Assembly (NCBI GenBank): GCA_910588555.1
Contig: CAJUPC010000045.1
Span: forward strand, 1 to 9,163
Direction of reading: 5' to 3'
DNA: 9,163 nucleotides
From: Candidatus Gastranaerophilales bacterium
Lineage (GTDB): Bacteria; Cyanobacteriota; Vampirovibrionia; Gastranaerophilales; Gastranaerophilaceae
How positions within the stretch are numbered: the stretch's first letter is position 1; each line of letters opens with the position of its first letter. Positions 1 to 4,879 of this stretch are shown here, one piece after another. Both the position numbers and the translations under genes were made by a program. Below the pieces are notes generated by a model. It saw only the letters and a program-made list of their open reading frames with translations, had not been told where the DNA came from and made no database searches.

Positions 1-810
1 GCAATATTTTTTTGAATTAAATGAATCTGTCTTAAAAAGCGTATAAAATATAGAACCACAGAAATACATATACCTTTTAGTATAAATCTCAGAATCTATT
101 TCAAACAAATTTGCAGATTCAATGTCATTTCTTATTTGACTAATTGCTAAACATAAACTTTTTACAGCCTCATCACTAAGCTTTTTGCCGTCTAACGAAT
201 CATCTCTCCTGTGGTAGTAATAATAAACATCGTCAACAAATGTCAGTTTTTTTGATTTTAAAACGATTTTATTAAGAAAAACAATATCTTGAGCTTTTCT
301 AATTTCTTCATTAAATCTAATATTATTATCAAATATAATAGAAGCTCTGTAAATGGCTGTCGTCCATTCAGACGTAAACAGAAAAATCCCGTTATTTTTA
401 ATTCGCTCAGTTATTGGACCAATCGTTACATTACCTTCTGTATCAATAACTTTCATTAGACATTTTGCAATATCTGAATTGTTTTCTATTGCCGAATTAT
501 ACAATTTCTCATAAAAATTCAAATCAATTTCATCATCAGGGTCAATAAAGCCTAAATACTCACCGCTTGCAATATCTAAACCTCTATTTCTTGCAACAGC
601 AGCTCCACAATTTTTCTCTAGGGCAATAACTTTAAACCTGCTGTCACAATCTTCATATTTTTTCAATATAGATAATGAATTATCTGTCGAACAATCATCA
701 ATACAAATAAATTCTAAATCAGTAAAAGTCTGATTTTTAAGCGAGTCCAAACTTCTGTTTAAATACGGTTCCACATTGTATACCGGAATTATTACTGATA
801 TTTTAGGCAT
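1..810 (-). CDS. Family 2 glycosyltransferase, C-terminus cut by window edge
   Basis: The first 270 residues are visible and the frame is still open at base 1. The product should transfer a sugar from a nucleotide-sugar donor during surface polysaccharide or glycan synthesis at the cytoplasmic face of the membrane. The GT-A fold signature is clear: it starts MPKISVIIPVYN, has a nucleotide-binding Asp pair in CIDDCSTD (residues 36-43), ARNRG at 73-77, the metal-binding DPDD at 90-93, and AQD at 173-175 where the family usually has ED with the catalytic base. A YYYYHRRDDS stretch at 197-205 matches the usual end of the catalytic domain. The ATG lies 2 nt after the stop of the upstream dehydrogenase, and its AGAGGTG ribosome binding site is inside that gene's last codons, so the two are one operon. 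Family assignment is firm; donor and acceptor cannot be told. Confidence 0.92.
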   Translation of the reverse strand, partial: MPKISVIIPVYNVEPYLNRSLDSLKNQTFTDLEFICIDDCSTDNSLSILKKYEDCDSRFKVIALEKNCGAAVARNRGLDIASGEYLGFIDPDDEIDLNFYEKLYNSAIENNSDIAKCLMKVIDTEGNVTIGPITERIKNNGIFLFTSEWTTAIYRASIIFDNNIRFNEEIRKAQDIVFLNKIVLKSKKLTFVDDVYYYYHRRDDSLDGKKLSDEAVKSLCLAISQIRNDIESANLFEIDSEIYTKRYMYFCGSIFYTLFKTDSFNSKKYC

Positions 811-812
811 AA

Positions 813-1565
813 TTATTCACCTCTATATTTTTTATTTATATCAGGTACATTTTTCAAAAGTTCGTGTAAATTTGAACCTTCCAGGCATTGAATAAAAACT
901 TTAACATCTTTAGGAAAACATTTGCCACCGTAACCTAATTTTCCATCAGGACCGGGTACATTTGTATGCGGAGTATTAATATAACCGCTCAAGCAACAGC
1001 CTTGTTGAACACTTTTGAAATCAATACCCAGACTTTGACAGTATTCATAAATTCCATTGAAATAAGTTACTTTTAATGCGCCGAAAACATTATGTGCATA
1101 TTTGGCAACTTCAGCTTCTAATGAACTCATTGTAATATATTCTTTACCTAAAAATATCTCTTTCAAAAGTTCAACATTATTGGTGAATATCATTGATTGA
1201 GTGCAAAAATCCTGATATGCTGTTCTTTCAGTTAAAAACTCAGGCATAAAGTTAACACTTTTATGATATTTTTCGGATAAATAAGAACTTGTACCAGGCT
1301 TTAACGTCGCTCTTACAAAGATTGGAACCTCAGGACAAGACTCAATAATACTTTCTAAAAGAGACAAATCTTGCGAAGAATCTTCTTCGGTTGGGATATG
1401 TATACTTATAAAAATAATATCGGCATTTGCTAAATCATCATTATAACCTTTTGGAGGGTCAACTTTTAAAATATTACACTTATCAGAATTGTTTTCTTCA
1501 ATCCATTTTATTAACGCCCCGCCAATTACACCACAACCAACAACACCAACATTTATTTTTTGCAT
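813..1565 (-). CDS. Short UDP-glucose/GDP-mannose dehydrogenase family protein
   Basis: The 250-residue product belongs to the family that oxidises the C6 hydroxyl of nucleotide sugars to uronic acids using NAD. It shows the Rossmann motif GCGVIG (10-15), a substrate-loop sequence MPEFLTER like the family's PEFL motif, the central-domain helix with conserved Lys and Asn (VAKYAHN), HTNVPGPDG, and GYGGKCFPKD with the catalytic cysteine at 216. Full-length enzymes are usually about 380-450 residues; this one ends soon after the catalytic cysteine and lacks the C-terminal UDP-binding domain. I chose ATG 1565 because AAGGTG sits 8 nt upstream and the protein then begins directly with the Rossmann strand. 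A TTG start at 1604 would add 13 residues that fit no domain. It is coupled to the downstream glycosyltransferase. The catalytic residues suggest activity, but a sugar-binding or altered-specificity role is possible. Confidence 0.85.
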   Translation of the reverse strand: MQKINVGVVGCGVIGGALIKWIEENNSDKCNILKVDPPKGYNDDLANADIIFISIHIPTEEDSSQDLSLLESIIESCPEVPIFVRATLKPGTSSYLSEKYHKSVNFMPEFLTERTAYQDFCTQSMIFTNNVELLKEIFLGKEYITMSSLEAEVAKYAHNVFGALKVTYFNGIYEYCQSLGIDFKSVQQGCCLSGYINTPHTNVPGPDGKLGYGGKCFPKDVKVFIQCLEGSNLHELLKNVPDINKKYRGE

Positions 1566-1570
1566 TTCTT

Positions 1571-1705
1571 TTACACCTTTTTGATTGAATTGTAAAAATA
1601 CCAACTTTTCCTATAAAATTTGAAGAATTCTCGGCCTATCCATTTTAAAATTATCTTTTCTTTTTGTAACAAAATAAACAAACCCAGCGTGTTGTTTAAT
1701 CTCGT
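1571..1705 (-). pseudogene. Possible remnant of a polysaccharide-cluster gene (3' end)
   Basis: A 44-codon open frame follows an in-frame TGA and has no ATG. Its C-terminal half is basic and aromatic (KWIGREFFKFYRK, then YNSIKKV and a stop), like the tail of many glycan-synthesis proteins. Its stop codon lies 5 nt before the dehydrogenase ATG, the spacing expected of an operon partner. The simplest reading is a decayed 3' fragment of a gene that once preceded the dehydrogenase. It could also be a chance frame in AT-rich DNA. It contains copy A of the direct repeat near its 5' end. Confidence 0.25.
1676..1697 (-). repeat. 22-bp direct repeat, copy A
   Basis: This copy matches copy B (2027-2048) at 19 of 22 positions, in the same orientation. 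The core on the minus strand is CTGGGTTT preceded by AACACG. It lies between the XRE regulator and the dehydrogenase-glycosyltransferase pair. A TATATC box at 1710-1715 is 12 nt upstream, the same offset as the TATAAT box from copy B. Function is unknown; the operator and coding-relic readings are set out in the findings. Confidence 0.6.
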
Positions 1706-1775
1706 TCATGATATACCTGAGTATTGTGTAAATCACCTCATTATTTCAGATAGTTTAAAGAAATTTAAAAAATTT

Positions 1776-1994
1776 TTATAATGTTTTAAAAAATTCGGCA
1801 AGCGTAATGTCTAATGCCTTAGCAATTTTAAATACTTTGTCAATTGTAGTATTTCTTTCGCCACGTTCAACCATTCCTATGAAATTTGTTGATACATCAA
1901 TTCTCTCAGCTAATTGTGCCTGAGTTTGTTTATTTTTCTTTCTTAAAGTACGCAACCTTTGTCCAAAAATAGCCAAATTTATTTCTTTATCCAT
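1776..1994 (-). CDS. Small XRE-family helix-turn-helix regulator
   Basis: The 72-residue protein is almost entirely one HTH_3/Cro-C1 domain. FGQRLRTLRKKN forms the first helix, QTQAQLAERIDVS the helix before the turn, TNFIGMVERGERN the recognition-helix region, and DKVFKIAKALDITLAEFF the closing helices. There is no sensor, oligomerisation or protease domain, so it probably acts as a simple DNA-binding repressor or activator. No good Shine-Dalgarno precedes ATG 1994 (the leader is AT-rich), suggesting low or leaderless-like translation. It lies alone between the rpsR terminator and the polysaccharide genes, flanked by the two copies of a direct repeat, one 32 nt before its start codon. Autoregulation through that repeat is inference. 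Family is certain; target genes are unknown. Confidence 0.9.
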   Translation of the reverse strand: MDKEINLAIFGQRLRTLRKKNKQTQAQLAERIDVSTNFIGMVERGERNTTIDKVFKIAKALDITLAEFFKTL

Positions 1995-2026
1995 AAATTA
2001 ATTATGGTTTTAATCTGCGTGAAATA

Positions 2027-2048
2027 AAATAAACCCAGTGTGTTATTT
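2027..2048 (-). repeat. 22-bp direct repeat, copy B
   Basis: This copy matches copy A (1676-1697) at 19 of 22 positions; the three differences are transitions. It lies in the 5' leader of the XRE gene, 32 nt before its start codon and 12 nt downstream of a TATAAT box. That places it about where transcription would begin, a usual site for a repressor operator. It is not a clean palindrome. Confidence 0.6.
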
Positions 2049-2060
2049 GTATTAAATATA

Positions 2061-2066
2061 ATTATA
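2061..2066 (-). promoter_or_regulatory. Candidate -10 box for the XRE gene
   Basis: A perfect TATAAT in the context TTGGCTATAAT lies just after the rpsR terminator stem and 66 nt before the XRE ATG. I found no convincing -35 hexamer 16-18 nt upstream, where the terminator stem sits, so this is a tentative call. Confidence 0.35.
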
Positions 2067-2070
2067 GCCA

Positions 2071-2098
2071 AAAGAACCTGCCTAATGGCAGGTTCTTT
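2071..2098 (-). terminator. Terminator after rpsR
   Basis: A perfect 12-bp inverted repeat, AAAGAACCTGCC paired with GGCAGGTTCTTT around a 4-nt loop, begins 19 nt after the rpsR stop. On the minus strand the right arm ends in a short T run (TTCTTTT), which is modest for a rho-independent terminator, but the position at the end of the rpsF-ssb-rpsR operon fits. The A-rich left arm may allow some bidirectional function. Confidence 0.75.
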
Positions 2099-2116
2099 CA
2101 TTGTTCTTTTTACGAA

Positions 2117-2350
2117 TTAATCAAATACGTAATCAATAATTGCAGCTTCTCTTGCACGTTTGATTGCTCTTACGATCATTCTCTGGTGCTTAGCACAGTT
2201 ACCTGTAATTCTGCGAGGAATAATTTTTCCTGCTTCTGTCAAGTATCTTTTTAATTTTGCTGCGTCTTTGTAGTCAATACATTCTACTTTGTCGCCGCAT
2301 AGACTGCAATTTTTACGTTTTTTCTTGTCGTCGTTGTTTTGTCTTGCCAT
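2117..2350 (-). CDS. rpsR: 30S ribosomal protein S18
   Basis: S18 binds the central domain of 16S rRNA in the small-subunit platform as a heterodimer with S6. The 77 residues carry the family core CIDYKDAAKLKRYL, GKIIPRRITGNCAKHQR and the basic C-terminal helix AIKRARE. Cysteines at 15, 18 and 52 with His55 look like the zinc-binding (C+) form of S18; Cys24 is also present. The N-terminus is lysine-rich, as usual for rRNA contact. It is the last gene of the rpsF-ssb-rpsR operon, 73 nt after ssb, and is followed by a terminator hairpin. AAAGG lies about 14 nt before ATG 2350, and the motif AAGGCTA occurs twice there, so the spacing is longer than ideal. No rplI follows, unlike in many bacteria. 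Confidence 0.97.
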   Translation of the reverse strand: MARQNNDDKKKRKNCSLCGDKVECIDYKDAAKLKRYLTEAGKIIPRRITGNCAKHQRMIVRAIKRAREAAIIDYVFD

Positions 2351-2423
2351 TTTAATTATTAGCCTTTCTAGCCTTAGTTATTTACTGTTATAATTTTACA
2401 AAATATGTTAGAGCTGTGTGCTC

Positions 2424-2819
2424 CTAGAACGGAATTTCATCCTCATTGATAAGTTCATTTGACATATCGTCTGATTCAAACTTAACAATTTCTTCCGTAC
2501 CAAAATCAGAATTTGTTGAAACTGAACCGCCCATTTTTTCTATTGTTGAAGCTTCAATTTCATAAATTCTTTTTTCAGCGCCGTCATCGGTTTTAACAGC
2601 TGCTGTTTGAAGTCTGCCTTCAACCAGAACTTTTTCACCTTTATTCAAAGATGAAACAATTTCATCAAGAGCAGTTCTTCTTGAAACAACTCTTACCAGA
2701 ATTTCATCTCTTTCACCGATATTAAGAACAAACGCAGATACCGCGATATTGTTTTGTGTAAAACGCTTTTCGGGTGTTCTGTAAACTGTTCCTGTTACTA
2801 CTGATTTTGCTAATGACAT
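2424..2819 (-). CDS. ssb: Single-stranded DNA-binding protein
   Basis: The 131-residue protein coats single-stranded DNA in replication, repair and recombination. The N-terminal 100 residues form the OB fold: SLAKSVVTGTVYRTPEKRFT, a shortened central strand region ILVRVVSRRTALDEI, then LNKGEKVLVEGRLQT and IYEIEASTIEKMG. A short acidic linker leads to the C-terminal tip EDEIPF, the canonical peptide that recruits partner proteins. AAGAGG lies 6 nt before ATG 2819. The gene sits between rpsF (53 nt upstream) and rpsR, the standard position for ssb. The OB domain is a little compact compared with the E. coli protein, but the tail argues for the main replicative SSB. Confidence 0.95.
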   Translation of the reverse strand: MSLAKSVVTGTVYRTPEKRFTQNNIAVSAFVLNIGERDEILVRVVSRRTALDEIVSSLNKGEKVLVEGRLQTAAVKTDDGAEKRIYEIEASTIEKMGGSVSTNSDFGTEEIVKFESDDMSNELINEDEIPF

Positions 2820-2872
2820 TTTTTACCTCTTATGGTTTTTTAAAATTCCGTCTTTGCCGGATAGAGCACTCA

Positions 2873-3154
2873 CTATGCTGCTAAGAACATTGTTCTTAAA
2901 ATATTATCATTCAATTTTAATTGACGTCTTAATTCAGCAACTTTTTCTTCAGGCAAGCTTAAAACTGTAGTTACAAAAAATCCGTCTCTAAAATTCTGGA
3001 TATCGTAAGCCAATTTTTTTCTGCCTGTTTTGTCTGTAGATTCTACTTTTCCGCCGAAGTCAGAAATATTTTTTGATAATGCTTCAACAGCTTTATCTAC
3101 TTCTTCTGCATCTAAATTCGGTTTAAATACAGTTAATAATTCATAATTTTTCAT
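2873..3154 (-). CDS. rpsF: 30S ribosomal protein S6
   Basis: S6 pairs with S18 on the platform of the 30S subunit. The 93-residue product has the expected ferredoxin-like order: MKNYELLTVFKPNLD opening strand, a helix with AVEALSKNI, GRKKLAYDIQNFRDGFFVTTVLS (the family's most conserved stretch), and ELRRQLKLNDNILRTMFL at the end. It stops right after the last strand with no acidic C-terminal extension. AGGAG lies 9 nt before ATG 3154. It is the first gene of the rpsF-ssb-rpsR operon and has its own promoter overlapping the end of dapF. The leader from that promoter would be under 30 nt, leaving no room for the S6:S18-binding RNA motif described in other bacteria. Confidence 0.96.
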   Translation of the reverse strand: MKNYELLTVFKPNLDAEEVDKAVEALSKNISDFGGKVESTDKTGRKKLAYDIQNFRDGFFVTTVLSLPEEKVAELRRQLKLNDNILRTMFLAA

Positions 3155-3187
3155 TAATAATTCTCCTATCTTCTAGTGTATAAATCA

Positions 3188-3217
3188 ATCATACCATGGA
3201 AATATCAAATTTTACAA
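3188..3217 (-). promoter_or_regulatory. Promoter of the rpsF-ssb-rpsR operon
   Basis: An extended -10, TGGTATGAT (-10 hexamer at 3188-3193), is preceded by 18 nt and a -35-like TTGTAA at 3212-3217. The -35 box overlaps the dapF stop codon. Predicted transcription start is near 3181, giving a leader of about 27 nt. Confidence 0.65.
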
Positions 3218-4048
3218 TATATAATCTGCAAAAAAGCTATAGTTTGCAGAGCCGATAAGAAAAATATCTTTTTCGTTATCCTCTGCCGAGCCTTGCCATT
3301 CAACAAATACAGGCCCACCAAGAAGATTAACTTTAACCTTTTGTTCTGTTAAGTTATTTAAAACACAGGCAGCAACAGAAGCACAAGCACCTGTTCCGCA
3401 GGCTAAAGTTATACCGCATCCGCGTTCAAAAACACGCATATCAATTTCCATTCGTGATTTTACTTTTACAAATTCGGTATTTGTTTTTTCAGGGAAATAC
3501 TCATGTTTTTCGATTACAGGGCCGTATTTTACTGCAAGTTCCATCGGATCATCATCTGTAATTATTACACAATGAGGATTACCCATGGAAACAGGAGTAA
3601 TTTCAAATTCTTTGTCAAGCACTTCAATTTTTCTTTCGCCATAAAAGGGAATTTTTCTATCTTCAAAAATTGGTTTACCCATATTAACTTTTACAAGCCC
3701 GTTGTCTAAAAGTTCCGGTTTAATAATTCCTGCAAGCGTTTGAACACTGAAAGATTTATTTTTTACAAGTCCTTTATCATAAACATATTTTGCAAAACAT
3801 CTCATACCATTACCGCACATTTGAGCAGTAGAGCCGTCTGAATTGTAGAAATACCAGGATATGTCGCCATTATCAACTTCAGTTTTCGGAATTATCATAC
3901 CGTCTGCACCGACTCCAAAGTTTCTGTCGCAAACCTTTTTGGCAAGCTCATCCATTTTCAGGCCGGTTTTTTCATATTCATCAAAATCGATTATTACGAA
4001 ATCATTGCCGCAGCCTTGCATTTTAGTTAGTTTAATTGTTTTGTTCAT
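3212..4048 (-). CDS. dapF: Diaminopimelate epimerase
   Basis: DapF interconverts LL- and meso-diaminopimelate, the last epimerisation before lysine or peptidoglycan crosslinks, in the cytoplasm. The 278 residues show both pseudo-symmetric halves: GCGNDF (12-17), GADG (47-50), first catalytic cysteine in MCGNG (Cys78), MGNPH (155-159), ERG (208-210) and second catalytic cysteine in ACGTG (Cys217). Both cysteines are intact and length is normal. AGAGGT lies about 7 nt before ATG 4048. The gene is divergent from the short-chain dehydrogenase across a 96-bp gap and is followed by rpsF after 57 nt. The rpsF promoter begins in its stop codon, so some read-through into the ribosomal operon is likely. 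No terminator was seen between dapF and rpsF. Confidence 0.97.
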   Translation of the reverse strand: MNKTIKLTKMQGCGNDFVIIDFDEYEKTGLKMDELAKKVCDRNFGVGADGMIIPKTEVDNGDISWYFYNSDGSTAQMCGNGMRCFAKYVYDKGLVKNKSFSVQTLAGIIKPELLDNGLVKVNMGKPIFEDRKIPFYGERKIEVLDKEFEITPVSMGNPHCVIITDDDPMELAVKYGPVIEKHEYFPEKTNTEFVKVKSRMEIDMRVFERGCGITLACGTGACASVAACVLNNLTEQKVKVNLLGGPVFVEWQGSAEDNEKDIFLIGSANYSFFADYIL

Positions 4049-4065
4049 ATTTACCTCTTAATTTT

Positions 4066-4071
4066 ATTATA
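4066..4071 (-). promoter_or_regulatory. Candidate -10 box for dapF
   Basis: A TATAAT in the context TTGATATAAT lies 17 nt before the dapF start codon. I could not find a good -35 at 16-18 nt, so only the -10 is called. The implied leader would be very short, about 10 nt. The rest of the 96-bp divergent gap is AT-rich; on the plus strand only a weak TTAGGA/TATAAA pair (4088-4115) is visible for the dehydrogenase. Confidence 0.4.
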
Positions 4072-4144
4072 TCAAAAAATATACAAGTTAGGATAGTAAA
4101 AAATCTTTTTATAAACTATTAATCTAAAAAGAGAGGTAAAATAT

Positions 4145-4879
4145 ATGAACAGAGTATTAGTAACAGGCGCTATATCAGGTATCGGACTTGCAACCGCAAA
4201 ACTTTTTCTTGAAAGAGGTTGGACAGTAGTAATGGCTGACAAAAACGAAAAAACTGATATCATCAACAGTCTGAAAAACATTTATAATGACAGTGTACAT
4301 TTTATAAAAGCTGATATAAGCAAAGACAGCGACGTAAAACGCTTACATGAAAAGACATCAGAACTTGTAAACGGAGTAAACTGCATAGTTAATAATGCAG
4401 GAATTATAACTCATGGCCTTTTGCATGAAACAACAGAAAGCGATTGGGACAAAATTATGGATACTGATGTGAAAGGCATTTATCTTACATCAAAATATTT
4501 TATACCTGATTTAATCCAAAAGGGGTCAGGTTCGATTGTAAATATCGCTTCTATCTCAGGGATTTCGGCAGACTATGAAATGCCTGTTTACAATGCTGCA
4601 AAGGGTGCTGTCGTAAATCTTACGCGCGCAATGGCACTTGATTACGCAGAATTTAACATAAGAGTAAACAGCGTTTGCCCCGGAGCAACCGACACTCCTA
4701 TGCTTAATCCCGATAATATACCCAAATATGCCTGTGCAAATCCTATGAAAAGAATTTGCACACCGCAGGAAATTGCAAAAGCAGTTTATTTTCTAGCGTC
4801 TGGAGAAGCAAGCTACTGCAACGGCGTAAACCTTCCTGTTACAGGCGGTTTAGATGTTCACAGCGGACAGCCGAAATAA
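4145..4879 (+). CDS. Short-chain dehydrogenase/reductase (SDR family)
   Basis: This 244-residue classical SDR uses NAD(P)H to oxidise or reduce an alcohol/carbonyl pair in the cytoplasm. It has the cofactor motif TGAISGIG (7-14), NNAG (83-86), the catalytic Ser136 in NIAS, Tyr149 and Lys153 in YNAAK, and the PGATDTPM segment after the active site. An acidic Asp32 at the end of the second strand favours NAD(H) over NADP(H). The usual tetrad Asn, in the N-V-x-G position, is Asp108 here (TDVKG). AGAGGT precedes ATG 4145 by 8 nt. It resembles FabG and sugar-alcohol dehydrogenases, but its tail after VTGGLD (HSGQPK) is not FabG-like and it is not near the fatty-acid genes. The substrate is unknown. 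It is the only plus-strand gene; its stop abuts the rseP stop. Confidence 0.93.
   Translation: MNRVLVTGAISGIGLATAKLFLERGWTVVMADKNEKTDIINSLKNIYNDSVHFIKADISKDSDVKRLHEKTSELVNGVNCIVNNAGIITHGLLHETTESDWDKIMDTDVKGIYLTSKYFIPDLIQKGSGSIVNIASISGISADYEMPVYNAAKGAVVNLTRAMALDYAEFNIRVNSVCPGATDTPMLNPDNIPKYACANPMKRICTPQEIAKAVYFLASGEASYCNGVNLPVTGGLDVHSGQPK

Noticed and set aside
1566..1604. TTG start at 1604 giving a 263-residue dehydrogenase
   Set aside because: The extra 13 residues precede the Rossmann strand without a role, and the ATG at 1565 has AAGGTG at good spacing.
1611..1709. 32-codon ORF from ATG 1709 with a weak CAGG upstream
   Set aside because: It competes with a more protein-like overlapping frame, has a poor ribosome binding site and no recognisable motif.
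1754..1769. TTTAAA-GAAA-TTTAAA hairpin downstream of the XRE stop
   Set aside because: A six-pair stem made only of A-T pairs in AT-rich DNA; not enough to call a terminator.
2411..2423. GAGC/GCTC mini-hairpin after the ssb stop
   Set aside because: A 4-bp stem is expected by chance and has no T run.
2847..2861. Small TCCG/CGGA hairpin between rpsF and ssb
   Set aside because: Only 4 bp with a 7-nt loop; too weak to call a terminator or attenuator.
3503..4061. Plus-strand ORFs opposite dapF
   Set aside because: Antisense shadows of a complete, motif-rich dapF.
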